Of a DNA stretch of 64,000 nucleotides, positions 1 to 12,027 are shown piece after piece. The translations under genes and the position numbers were made by a program. The DNA comes from Paramecium tetraurelia (taxonomy: Eukaryota; Ciliophora; Oligohymenophorea; Peniculida; Parameciidae), in the NCBI RefSeq assembly GCF_000165425.1, contig NW_001799388.1, positions 399,618-463,617 of the forward strand, written 5' to 3'. The notes under the pieces were generated by a model. It was not told the DNA's origin. It searched no databases and worked only from the letters and a program-made list of their open reading frames with translations. How positions within the stretch are numbered: the first letter of the stretch is position 1; each line of letters opens with the position of its first letter.

Positions 1-940
1 TTTGGATGATTATTTGGATTTTCTTTAGTCTATATATATTTGGCTTCATACTAAATTTTTATTTTCTTACTTTGAGTATTAGTAAGTAAATGCTTAGGGT
101 TTTTTGTATAAAAAATATGAAATTCTTTGAATTATATAAATTTTTCTTATAATAAATATTGAATTTTTGCCAATCAAATACTGTGATTAGTCAAAAGCAA
201 TTAAATTATATAAGAATCACGCTGGTTATAGAATACCATTAGATTTCTTATTTTAAAGTAATTTCTATACATCATAAGATCAATGAGTCATTTTAATGTG
301 TTTAGCAGTAACTTACATTGTTGCTATTACTATTACTATAATTTTATATAATTTTTTGAAAGAGCAGGGTTAGAAAATTGAATTTGAGTGTTAAATAAAA
401 AATTGAGGATAAAAAATGTTTTTCCAGATTCCAATTTATTAACTAATTTAAAACGATGCTGTTGGGGAATGTGATGTTTCAATATTTATCATTAACTAAA
501 TGGCTGATGTGATTTAGTTCTAAATTATAAAATGTTGTTTTGAAATAAGAATTAATTTTAAAACAAATAAATGTATTGTTGAACATTTTTAGTCTCATTT
601 ACTCGTAAACACAAATTAATTTAATTGAGTTTGTAATAGTATTAATTATTGTTTATATTAATTATTATTTATGTTATACATTTTTGGAAACTTACTCATA
701 TCTCATTAAATCACATGTATTGTGCTCACATTTTATCAACTCAATGATTCGAGATTAATTAATACTATACTGTTAAGCTTTCAGTTCTTGATGCTGGCTA
801 TTCATTTTATATAAAAAGTTAAATAAATTTAGAACGAAAAAATTTAGATAAGTGTGAAAGTGTGCATAAAAATTAGTTTATTATTATTAATTTTTTAAAG
901 GAAACAAAGTTTAGTTTAAAGTTTTCTAGCTGGCTCATAT
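1..940. other. AT-rich intergenic stretch, left edge
   Basis: No frame on either strand gives a convincing protein with the ciliate code. It is very AT-rich and ends just before the start of the histidine kinase gene, so its last few hundred bases presumably hold that gene's promoter. I see no recognisable element. Confidence 0.5.
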
Positions 941-3025
941 ATGCAATATTTATTGAGAAAACAATCAATTTTTTTAAAATTGATTGATGCTTTGATATGT
1001 ATGTTTTACTTCATAATGTGGGGAGAGTCGAATGAGAATACTGTAACTGGTACTTTGCTATCACTTTTTATGGTGTTAAATATTTGCATGAAATATTACA
1101 TATAAAATAAAAAAGAGAAGGAAAGCCAGGGATAGGTATCGACTTCAAGGTTACCTTCTCCTGAACTATTAAAAAATCAAACTTCACCAAATTATTCGAG
1201 AAAAGTAAGTGGATAAAAATATTAGTCGGAACCATCATTAGATCTTTAAATTAATGATTTTGGATGCATGGATTAGTACTAAAAAATATTCAATATGTTT
1301 CCGGATGGTATCATAATGGTAAATATGAAAAAGCAGGTTATTTTCATAAATAAACATTTGAAAAAGATGATGGGAGGGATGAATAAGAAGGCAGCCTTTT
1401 ACAATCTTCTACAAATGAAAAATGTTCAATAATAAATTAATGAATTAGAAAAACTGAACTCATTGTTTCAAGAACAATAAATAGTTTTAAATGAATAAGA
1501 ATTTGATAATAAAACTTATTTTAAAAAAAGCACTTTTGATGAATCTCGATTTGATGATCAATCCGAATTAAAGTCATCCTATTCGTTTTAATAATTTGAA
1601 AATGTGAAAAAGTTACTTGATCATCTAATTGAAAATCGGCAGGAGAAAAATGGAGTTGTAAAAATGTTGTGCTAATTTCCTTAGAATGAGAAATCTCTTT
1701 TCTAAGTCAGTTTTAAGAGGTTTGACAACAAACAACCTGAGTTTATATTACTGATTGTAAGAGATATGACTTCAATGAATCTTGTGACATTTCTATAAAG
1801 AGTAATCACAGATAAATCTAATTTCTTAAGTACAGTAGTACATGAATTTAGAACTCCACTTTAATCAATAAAGCTGATGGTCTAATAAATTTAACCAATG
1901 TGTAGTGAAGAAATGGTTTAAAAGTATTTATTGCCTATGCTAAGTTAATTAGATTGCTTTACCAATTTAATCCAAGATTTGTTGGACGTGTCAGTATTAA
2001 ATGTAGGGAAATTCAAATTAGATATTAAACAATTAAATCTTCATCATTTGATAACAGAGACCTACAATATTATGGTTGTTTAGGCATATGCTAAGAACAA
2101 TGATTTAGTTATCAATCTTAAGGGAATCCCAGAGAAAATCTACTCTGATCCATATAAGATAAGATAAATCTTAATTAATTTGCTGGGTAATGCTGTTAAA
2201 TTCACTTATAATGGAATTATCACAATTTCAGGCAAATCGATGAATAAATCAGTAGAAATAACAGTTTCTGATACAGGATTAGGCATAACTGCTGATAACT
2301 AAAATAAGCTATTTACGGCTTTTGGTAAATTAGATGATCCAACCAATTCTAATCCATAAGGAATTGGATTGGGATTGATGATAAGTAATGTATTGGCGAG
2401 AAAGTTATCTTATGACTAAAAAGGATTATCTGCTGTGTCAGAGGGAGAAGGCAAAGGGTCTAAGTTTTCATTTTAGGTTTATGATCACTCCTTCAATGAT
2501 GATAAACAAAAGTATTAATAAGAATCAGTGGTTCGTCAATAAAGAGAATATTTTCAAGCCCCATTAAATCAGATAAAACAATGTGACAGTTTTAGAATGA
2601 GCGGATTAGAATTAAGTTAATATTCTAGATGTTAATGTCCTGAAATCTTAATTGTTGATGACCAGCCTTTTATCCTATAAATGCTTAAAATACAATTAGA
2701 ATCATAAGGTTATCGAGTTAATTTGGCATTTAGTGGATTTGAATGTATTAGAAAAATAGAGTAGTTTTAACATGGACCCAGTTGTGCTTGCAAAAATTAC
2801 AAAATTGTGATTCTTGACATAGATCTACCAAACTTAAATGGCATCGAAACTTGCAAAAGGCTGATCAGCATGGGATACAATGGTTATATATTGGGACACA
2901 GTGGCTATTCAGGTGGTTAAGAAGAGGAAGATTGTTTGAAAGCTGGCATGGTTGGATACTTCGTTAAACCTTTAGACATAGCCAAATTGCAATCATGGTT
3001 AGAATAAAATAGAATTATGCTTTGA
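941..3025 (+). CDS. hybrid sensor histidine kinase / response regulator
   Basis: One uninterrupted frame of 694 aa using TAA/TAG as Gln and ending at TGA; no intron is needed. Two hydrophobic segments lie within about residues 10-60 (membrane anchor), followed by a PAS-like region. The H box VVHEFRTPL carries the phospho-accepting His at about residue 301. Further on are the N box (NLLGNAVKFTYNG), G1 (DTGLGI) and G2 (GIGLGLMIS) motifs of the HATPase domain, and a C-terminal receiver domain with the DD pair (LIVDDQPF) and phospho-acceptor Asp at about 626 (VILDIDLPNLNG), then a Lys in FVKPLD. By family knowledge it should autophosphorylate on His and pass phosphate to its own Asp. I chose the ATG at 941 because it is the first Met of the frame before the TM segments. 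Ligand unknown. Confidence 0.93.
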
Positions 3026-3235
3026 TTAATTTATTGTATATTAACACGCTCACTAAAAATATAATTCATGATAGTTAGAAACAATATGGTTCTTAGGTTG
3101 ATCATCGCTTAAAAATTATTTTGTAACTTCTTTTTATTATCTCTAAAATTAAATATTTTTGCAATGCCCAAAGAATATAATCATTGAATAATTAATAATA
3201 TGAAGAATTATTAATGTTACAAAAGTAAAAAAATA

Positions 3236-4704
3236 TCAAACTGAGGATTTTCTACCAGTAGTTCTTAATGTGATATTATTCTTCATAATAGAGGAAGTTC
3301 GAGAAGATTTCATAGTAGATCTCATTGTCATAGCTTCAGCCGTTTTAACTAAAGGACCTCTTTAGGTTAAACATACACTCATTTTCTAATATTCCTTATT
3401 TCCACTATGATCCCTCTCAGTGTTTCTTTAGGATATTTCTTAAGATGCCTATCTGATCAAATCAGTAATGGATCTATTTTTTTATTTTACTTATAGTTGT
3501 CTACTTGTTTGAGTTTTTCTCAACCTACATTATGTAAATTTCAGGTAGCAATTAAAACAAACAAGTAATTCTTTGTTTAAGAAGGCTGAATTTTCTTTCA
3601 TTTCTGCAAATTCCTAAATATAATAGTAATATATACAGTGTATGACATAGAGGGGAAAAGCTTCTTGATGATGTCTGGTATTAATTTAGTAGTGTTTGCT
3701 ATGTAGTTTTCTGGATTATCTTCAGTTTGCTAATGGTCAGCTCTTTTAACACCAGTTGAATAGGGTTTTATATCCATCCTATAATGTTCTCCTTGTGTAA
3801 TCAATAGTTTATATTTGATGGGGTGCAAGTCTTCAGTTTAACAAAATTGCTGGCAAGATAAACATTGGACATCCATTATCAATTTAATAGGTTTCTGTTT
3901 ATTTGTCGTGATGGTATTCTTGACATTTTCAGGTCTGAGTAATTGCCCAAATTGAATAGGATAAGGACATTCATCATTAGATCTTAGGGACGTGCAATAT
4001 AGGATGTTGATTCTTTACAGATAATCAAGTTTGCAATAGAGAACTGCCCTGTTAACTCTAAATTTCTCATAAGTCACAACGCAAATTCTTGTGGTGATAT
4101 AATTAATAAGTCTTCGAATTTGCGTTGTTATTACTTTAGACTTAACAGGGTAGGCTTTGGAATAAGATTCGGGACTATTAAATGTTGAGCATTTTTCTTA
4201 AACATCAAATTTATTGGAGGTTAGTTCAATGTTGTTGACTCTTTAACTTAAGAGGAGGAGATTTTAGCTCCATATAGCTTGGATGACATTTTCTTTGGGG
4301 AGAGCAGGTTTAGTAAATTTCTACAAAATTCCATTTCTGTGAATATTCGGATTGTGTATGAATGTCTTGAATTGCTGTTGGTTTAGATAGAGAATTGAGG
4401 TTCTGCAATCAATATTGAGTTAATCTTAGAGGAATTCTCCTCTGGTTTCTTGGGTATTATAAAAATCTCTTCTGGGTTTACAACTGATGAAATATGCACA
4501 CACATCATTCTCACAATCTTTAAGGAATGCAGTTTCTATATTTGGCAGAGTCCTATTTTCGAGTTTTTTTACAAGTATTTCATTGTTATGAGTGAAGTAC
4601 CAGGCCTAGATTAATTTAAATATGGGAAACCTGAATGACTCCCAATCTGTAGATGAGAGTGTCTGGGAGATGGAATTCGACTTTGTTTTATTTGATGGAG
4701 TCAT
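3236..4704 (-). CDS. conserved-looking protein of unknown function
   Basis: Spliced product 481 aa with one 23-nt intron (3614-3636). Without removal the frame would stop at TGA just downstream; with it the frame runs on to the TGA at 3236-3238, and the spliced length is a multiple of three. The N-terminal 300 residues are rich in Cys and aromatic residues (for example CKLDYLQRINILYC and VQCLSCQQFC), and the C-terminal 150 residues are basic and Ser/Thr-rich. No signal peptide or membrane segment is evident. I do not recognise the family. The gene ends about 210 bp from the histidine kinase (convergent) and starts 74 bp from the first MFS gene (divergent). Confidence 0.8.
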
Positions 4705-4778
4705 TTTGAAGCCAGAGATAATAATAAAATGTTTCAATAGCTCCTTCTTATATACGCATAAATGTTAAAATTAAATTT

Positions 4779-6329
4779 ATGTTTGATTCTGCTGTTCCTG
4801 GATTGAGGGCTAAAAGAATTCAGGTATTCATTTGCTGCTTTATGCAATACGCTATGTTACATTCATGTAGATCAACATGGAGTTTCACAAGTGGTATTTT
4901 GGCAAAACAAGATGATCACGAACATGATGATGAAAAAATTGATGACTTCGACAAAAAGTACTTGGGCTATATAAATTTTTCGTTCCTTTTTGTGTATGGA
5001 TCGTCGATGCTTTTGTATATTTAGTAATTTACATAGTCTTGGTCAAATTGGAGATAGAATAGGTCCAAAACTATTTATGTTATGCGGAACATTTTCTACA
5101 GGAATCATATAATTCATGATAGCTGCCTTGTTGCCAATTGAGAAACATAATCGATGGCTATTGCTTGTTCTTTAAATATTGAATGGTATTTCTTAAGCTC
5201 CCGCTTGGCCAGGATTGATGGCTATAATGAACAATTGGCAGAGTAAACCAAATAAAGTCATAGTGATGGGGTATTTCGCAGCTTGCACAAACGTGGGTAA
5301 TATCTTGGGAGACCTGTTTGCTGCCCTCCTAATTGAATAACTAGGCATGAGTGTTATGGCTCCTATTTATGTATCTGCAATTGGTGTTTTAATAATGTCA
5401 ATTATCAACATCTATATGATTGAAGCTAGTTCAGCCAAAGAATACATAGCTTAATTTAAAAATCCATTGACAAAATCATTAGTTTATAAATAGGCTCATG
5501 ACGAATACATGAGCAGAGCTGCATCAGTAGTTTCCGTCTCAGAATAATCATTTGTCACAGATTTAAGCTAAACTCTCTTGACTGTGGATAGAGACTCTCA
5601 ATTGAATCCCCACATCCCTCCCAAGCCAAAGAAGAACAAGAAAGACAGCATCAACATGATTTCAGCTTGGAAATTGCCAAATGTTGCTTTATACGCTTTC
5701 GCATTCGGTTGTATAAAGGCTGTCTTCTACATCCTTGCATTCTGGCTACCTTCATATCTGAGGGGGGAAAACCTGGAAGGAGTTGCTTGGATCACCCAAA
5801 TGATTGAATGGGGTACGATCCCAGGGGGTATCTTGATATGGTAATTATACTGTGATTATTCTAGTTATGCAGGAGTCCATTGGAATCTAAGGGCTAGTCT
5901 TATTGTGCCTTCATTGTGGGTTGGAACAGTAGTTATGGTCAGCATAAACTTTTTATCGAAATTGGAACAGCCTTATGCTCTCTACTATATTTTAGTATTT
6001 TTGACAGGCTTGATGATTGGAGGTGTGTATAATAATGTGTCAGGTGCCATTGTGATTGAACTGAGTAATATGAAAGAATTGAAAGGTACGATGATAATTT
6101 ATAAATAAAAGGAAACAAGAAATCTACGGCTACGGTTACTTCAGTCGTCATGGGATATGGTGCAGTGTTTGCAGCAATAAATCAATTGATTGTACCATAT
6201 TTAGAATCGATTCTTTTTTTATATTGCAGTCTCAATGCAATTGTGGCCGGCTGCTTCCTCATTCCCTTAATTATAAACGAATACAAAAGATATAAGGAAC
6301 AGAAATTAAAAGTTGGCGATGCAAAGTGA
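4779..6329 (+). CDS. MFS transporter, SLC37 / glycerol-3-phosphate permease type (copy 1)
   Basis: Product 492 aa after removing three introns (5015-5036, 5841-5864, 6086-6111). About 12 hydrophobic helices in two halves are joined by a charged central loop around residues 230-290. The MFS A-motif appears as GQIGDRIGPK after helix 2. The early RSTWSF and the GYFAACTNVGNILGD stretch resemble sugar-phosphate/phosphate antiporters of the SLC37/GlpT group. Substrate is inferred only at family level (an organic phosphate). Copy 2 follows after 11 bp on the same strand with matching motifs, so the pair is a tandem duplication. Confidence 0.9.
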
Positions 6330-6340
6330 TATAAATTAAA

Positions 6341-7782
6341 ATGTTAATTAAATTCAAAAGAATATTTGTATTCACATTAGCCTTCCTTCAATATGTGTGT
6401 CTACATTGTTGTAGATCCACATGGAGTTATGTGTCTGGGAGAATGGCATAACCAGGACCTGACAATTACTTTAGCAGTCAGTATTTGGGATACATCAATT
6501 TCGCCTTTTTAATGAGCTACGGCTTGTCAGTTTCAGCGTTATATATAATTGCAAATATGTAGGATAGGACAATTGGGAGATAGAATGAATTTAAAATTTT
6601 TTGTATTAATCGGAGCATTTTCAACATGCCTAATATTTTGTAGTATCGGATTCTTTCTCCACTATGAGTACAAGCATCCCTACTTGTTCATGATCCTATA
6701 GATTCTCAACGGCATTTCACAATCAACCGAATGGTCAGGTCTCTTGGGTACTATTGTATTCTATATTTTATAATTATTTAGCGATCTTAAACAATTGGTA
6801 TACGGGATAAAATAAAATCTTAATCTTGGGATATTTCTCAGCCTCCCCATGTGTTGGAAACATCCTAGGAGATCTCTATTCAGGTTCATTGATCGGAAAA
6901 CATGACTTGCCATACTATGCTCCAATATACATGGCAGGATTCTCCTTGTTTACCATTTCCATAATCAACCTTTTTGCTCTACAACGAGCCCCACTTCCCA
7001 ATGAAACTGAAGAATTGATTGAACACCAAGAATCCATGTCAATCTCTTTAGAACCAATACTGCAAATTTAAAAAGAGAATAGCAGTGATTCTGGAGAGTA
7101 TTCATTACCAAGTTCGCATTTCCACAAAGAATCAGAACAACTATCATTATCGTATGTCGATGCTTGGTTTGTACCCAATGTGGCTCTTTATGCTTTTGCT
7201 TTTGGATGCATTAAATCTGTATACTACATCCTTGGATTTTGGTTGCCTGAGTATTTAAACAGAAATAAAGTGCCGGATGTTGCCTGGATTACAGCTATGA
7301 CTGATATTGGTGCTGCTCCAGGAGGAATAATTATTTGGTATCAATAATAACTACATAGCCTAATAGGATATTATTCTAATAAAAGAGCCATAATACAAGT
7401 GCCAAGTCTATGGATAGGAACTATTGTTATGATCATCATTAATTATGCTGATGATTTGGCTCTTTTTGGTTACTTAATTCTTGTGTTCATTATTGGATTT
7501 CTGATTGGAGGGACATATAATAACATTGCTGCCTTGATAACTGTCGAACTGAGTAATCAAGATCAACTGAAACGTAAGCATCTATAGCATTACTTAGATA
7601 ATAAAAAAGCTACAGCAACCATTGTGTCACTTATTATCGGTTATGCATCTGCATTTTCAGCTATTAATCAATTGATTGTCCCTCTTGTTAATGATGCCTT
7701 ATTTCTATATTGCGGCATCATGTCAGTGATTGGTGGAATATTCTTGTCTCCTTTATTGATAAAAGAAATCAAAGGTAAATGA
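6341..7782 (+). CDS. MFS transporter, SLC37 type (copy 2, tandem paralogue)
   Basis: Product 445 aa after removing four introns (6538-6562, 6748-6781, 7338-7358, 7574-7597). It is colinear with copy 1: CRSTWSYVSG near the N terminus, A-motif GQLGDRMNLK, then NNWYTGQNKILILGYFSASP and GGTYNNIAAL in the second half. It has an extra 34-nt intron not found in copy 1, and its central loop is shorter. Three of its introns sit at the same positions as those of copy 1, which supports duplication after the introns were in place. Only 11 bp separate it from copy 1, so the 3' end of the first gene and the promoter of the second must nearly coincide. Confidence 0.9.
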
Positions 7783-7816
7783 ATAATTGAGACTTTTATA
7801 TATATTACAATATCAA

Positions 7817-9082
7817 TCATTCTATCCTTTTATACTTCTCCTAAGATCTACCTCTCTAATCTAATGAACTTTACGTTCTTGTCTCTAAAAATATATGAAT
7901 TTAATTCTTACTTAAAGTGATATTATACTTATTTTACTCATCTGCTATATTTTTGAATGGAGAGTCTACTCCAAAGTAAGTCTTCAAATTTGTTCTATTG
8001 CTCAAAGGAGCAGTAGTCTTTAAAAATAGTAGTTCTTCATGGAGAGCTTTATTGGTTTGCTGAAGATTTCCAATCTGCACTTGTAATTAAGTGATCAATG
8101 ATTTTTATTGTTAGTTTTCATACTATTAATTTTAATACCCTTAATAACTCTCAGATTATTGAAACTATTTAATACTCTCATCCTTCTGTTTAAGTTATTA
8201 TCCACATTACTATAATTAATTGTAATAATCAGTTAATTATTACTAAATAATAGACATATCTGAGTGCAACTTCTCCTTTTCTAAATTTATGTTTTACTTT
8301 TCTTTTAATAACATTTATTTCTCTTTGGAATTTAAATCTCTGGTTTTAGTTAGTTCACCAGTTAATCTAATTTTATCTTTTTCGAGAATATCTATCCTTT
8401 TTTACAAGGATTCAAGGCTTTTTCCTTAAGATAAAGAAGAATGATGAGTCCTTTCCTTTAATAGAGATTCGTACTTTTCTATTTCTTTCATGTGCTCTTA
8501 ATTCTTTAGATTTAGTGTCTTAGTTAACTATTCTAATTAAACCAATCTGTCTTCAAGTAATTTGGTCAATTTGATATTGCTTTCGGATAATTATTTAATC
8601 TTTTGATTCTCATTTATTATTTTGATGCCTGATTTTTCCAAAAAATTCTCTTAATACTTAAACTCCAAATTTTAATTTTCTTTATTTTCAACCTTAATCT
8701 TCAACATCTCATTTTCATTTTATAGCTAAGCAATTAGATTTGACTATTTTGTTAATTGATTTTAATATTAAGTAGTTTTAATAGAGAATTCCTTCTTTAA
8801 TGTGTTGAATCTCAATTGTGTATTTTGTAGTTCTTCTTCGAGAGATTTAATTTATTGTAAATTGACCATTTCCCCTGTGATTTCACAACTCTTTCTGCGT
8901 CCATTCTTGACTGTCTTCTAACCATTTTAAGACATCCTCTCAAAATCGTTCTTAATCAGACTTAATTCCTTCATCAAGGATTCATTTTATTTATGAAGTT
9001 TCTCGTTCTCACTTGCAAGTCCTACGAAATGATTTGAATCCCTCCTTCCTTCTATACTCTACTAAGATGATGTTCTCTTCAT
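7817..9082 (-). CDS. long coiled-coil protein
   Basis: Single frame of 421 aa, no intron needed. The sequence is almost entirely Leu/Lys/Glu/Gln heptad-like repeats from about residue 15 to 340, with no membrane segment. The last 80 residues are less regular. The composition suggests a cytoskeletal or basal-body structural protein, but no family signature is visible. It is divergent with the following membrane protein gene, with only 18 bp between the two start codons. Confidence 0.82.
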
Positions 9083-9100
9083 CTAACAGTTAATAAAATA

Positions 9101-10460
9101 ATGAAAATTTTAATTATTTATGTGGCATCAATAGCGGTATTCTATTTTGTTGATAAATCGTTGGATCTCTAATTTATCGAATCAGACAAGCTAAATCGAT
9201 AATGCGAAACCAAAATCGACAATAATAACTAAAGCAAATAATGTTGTGGCTATATTTGGGAATCCAATGAAACTATGGTCACATTTTATTTTCGCTCAAA
9301 AACACCCTTACAACACATACCTGATATCGTAATTTATTACTAATAATTCCCTGCTGAGTAATAACTTAATATTACTGAGCTAATTTTGGTTGACGCAAAC
9401 AATACATTTCCCATAGTCAATGAAAATTAAGCAGGAATTGAGGAGTTAAGTAAGCATCACTTAAAAGCCTTACCTTATTCCTTTAAATCAGGTGACTCAG
9501 ATGGAAACGAAAATTATATAATGACGCCTGAATTAATCACAGTTTCTGCATATGTTATTTTTGTCAAGGGCTTGGACATAGAATTAGAGGCTTATTTCAA
9601 AAATAATTTAAAATATTTAGAAGATTCCTTTGTTACCTTCTTGTGCTTTGTCATTTTGGCTTTGGCAATCAAAATGATAAATGAGGATGAAGAAAATCTA
9701 CTGCCTTTAGGAAAATATATAAAAGAAAATCAACACCACATGCTTTTGATAATAATTCTAATTGCACAACCTCTTAGACCCTTGTGTTTCTTTCCAGAAT
9801 TCGAAGCCGTAGAATGGCTAATCGGATAAACCTGTTATGCTGTAGGTGAATTTCTATTTTTGAGGTATTTCTTGCAAGTTCTCTCCTTCCTAAAAGGTTA
9901 GGATAACAATACAAATAAAGGTAGAAATACTTTAATAACAATCTTTGTCATTATTCCTATTAGCATTGATAGATGGCTAATTGCCTTTGATAGTTAATCA
10001 TTTGTAATAAAGGACTTAGAAAATCAAGTCGATAACATTCATACCATTATGATTGTGTGTTGGCTATGTTTCTTGGTCTACTCGGGTATATTTGCTTATG
10101 AGGTGATGATTAGTTTACATTCAAATTTAATTAGTAAAGCTAACTTATTATTTGTTAGGACTTGACCTATTTGTAATTGCCATCATCTTCTTTATAATAT
10201 ATTCCTTCCAAAAGAGTTAATTTTACTTGTATTATGAAAGATTTGATCATCACTTGTTCAATCCAATAAATATGTTGATGATGGTTTCTTATGTGGCTAT
10301 TTTGCTGGTAATCGATTTAAGGAAAGAGAGCGAAAAGAGCAATGAATTATAACCTATAAGACATCGAATCACCTAAGATGAAGAACATGGAGATAACCTT
10401 GATTTCACAATTGCTGAGTATTACAAAGAGAAAGCTAATGATGATCAAGCATTAATTTGA
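9101..10460 (+). CDS. multi-pass membrane protein with N-terminal lumenal domain
   Basis: Product 444 aa after removing one 25-nt intron (10134-10158); splicing is needed to bypass an in-frame TGA. An N-terminal hydrophobic signal (MKILIIYVASIAVFYFVD) is followed by a polar domain of about 150 residues, then about six hydrophobic helices spread over residues 165-400, and an acidic cytosolic tail. The layout (signal, ectodomain, TM bundle) resembles seven-helix receptors or GOST-type proteins, but I cannot assign a family. Start chosen as the only Met before the signal. Confidence 0.8.
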
Positions 10461-10550
10461 TCGAATTCAACATTAAAATTGTATGTATATATTCAATTTA
10501 AAAATTACTTGTGTTTTAACTAATTGTCTAAAATAATAAATATATTAATT

Positions 10551-11981
10551 ATGCTGCTTCTAAGCAAAATATCTAGATTATGCTTAATCCCTACATACGG
10601 CTGCAAATTTGTACTTAAGAAAGACTGGAAGCTCATAAAGGATAATACTAATTGGGCAGCTTATATGGATGATCTAAATATCAATTCAGAGACCTTTTAT
10701 CACTCAAGCAGCAAAGACTTGCTTAAGGCAGTCAGAGAAAACCCTGATAATGATTTTTATGCAAAATCAATAGGACAACTTCTTTATCATATGGGAAAAG
10801 ATGGGGAATGCGATGAAGTAGTAATTAAAAAGATAGAAAAATGTCTTTACAAATTCAAAGGCGAATTTCCATCAAGATTAGCATTTGGAGCACTCTATGG
10901 ATTTATATCCCTTTCAATTGATAATCAATACTTACACAATTTCTTCGATGCAGAATTTCGTATGCATCCAAAATCCAAGAGAAAATGGTATGAAGCACTT
11001 GAATTAATTCGAGGCTTGTGGCAAGAATAAAAATTTGCAAAGAAAATATCTATTTGATTTGATGAAATCCCAATGTCACAATATCCTTGTTAAAGAATAC
11101 AAGAAAAGTCTAAAATATCAACCAGGCTAGTAATTTAGAATATTGAAGGCCTGCATAAGTGCCAAATATTTTGAACCTGACTTGTTTGATCCTGTAGTGA
11201 AAGACATAGTTAGATAGCAAAAAATATCTAGATTGCCAGACTTGATTAAATTGTTGGATATTCTTATCAAACTCCAAACTGAAGGCGATTTCCCAAGATC
11301 AATCCAAGCAGAAATTGATCATCTTATTAATAGATTGAAAACTACACCCAAATTTTCTTGGCTATACAATGTCGATGAAAGACGTTATAGAACTATGGAA
11401 GAATTAAAATCAATCAGAGAAAATGCACCCCAATAATTCATAGGAAGTTATCTTTACTAACCAGAAAAGTTAGAATAATATTTGAAATTAAAGGCTTTGG
11501 GAAATGATGCAGAGGTTTAAAGAGAAAAGAGATTGATTTAAGAGAAATAATTAGATGATTTATTGTATGATGAATTTATGCTCAATAAGGTGGAATAATA
11601 GAGAAATAGAGAACAATTAAAGAAGGAATAGAGAAAAGGTATGAAGGATGAGGATGGCGAAGATGATGATGCAGAAATCGATAAGGAATTAACAGAACAG
11701 GAAAAGAAGGATTGTAACTTATTCATATATAATATATAATAGTACTTACTGACTTTTAGAAGAAGCACTTTGAATCTTTAGATATGGATACTGTTAATCC
11801 AAATGATCTTCCCAAAGAATGGTTTACGGATAACAACCAGTCGTAGGATAATGAATTTGATGAAATGGATGAAAGAATTCAATTAGCTGCCCAAGAAAAG
11901 TCTCAGCAAACCAAGAATAAGGAGTTTAAGAAGAGGAAGGGGAGAAGTGGCAAAGGAGATATTTTTGATGCAATAGAGTGA
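10551..11981 (+). CDS. unknown protein, possibly mitochondrial
   Basis: Product 458 aa if two introns are removed: 11018-11042 (25 nt, atypical GTG...AAAG) and 11714-11742 (29 nt, GTA...TAG). The first is required to keep the frame; without it there is a stop 12 codons later while clear coding continues in another frame. The N terminus (MLLLSKISRLCLIPTYGCKF) is basic and hydroxylated like a mitochondrial presequence. The C-terminal third is strongly charged and ends in a Lys/Arg-rich, Gly-containing tail (KKRKGRSGKGDIFDAIE). No domain recognised. See the finding on the first splice site. Confidence 0.75.
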
Positions 11982-12027
11982 ATTTTATCATGTAAAATAA
12001 AATAACTAACTAATTATTTAAATTTCA

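Noticed and set aside
6965-7147. Minus-strand 60-aa frame inside the second MFS gene
   Set aside because: Shadow of a well-supported transporter on the + strand.
10524-10550. N-terminal extension of the 458-aa protein from a TTG
   Set aside because: Nuclear genes here start with ATG; the first in-frame ATG is at 10551.
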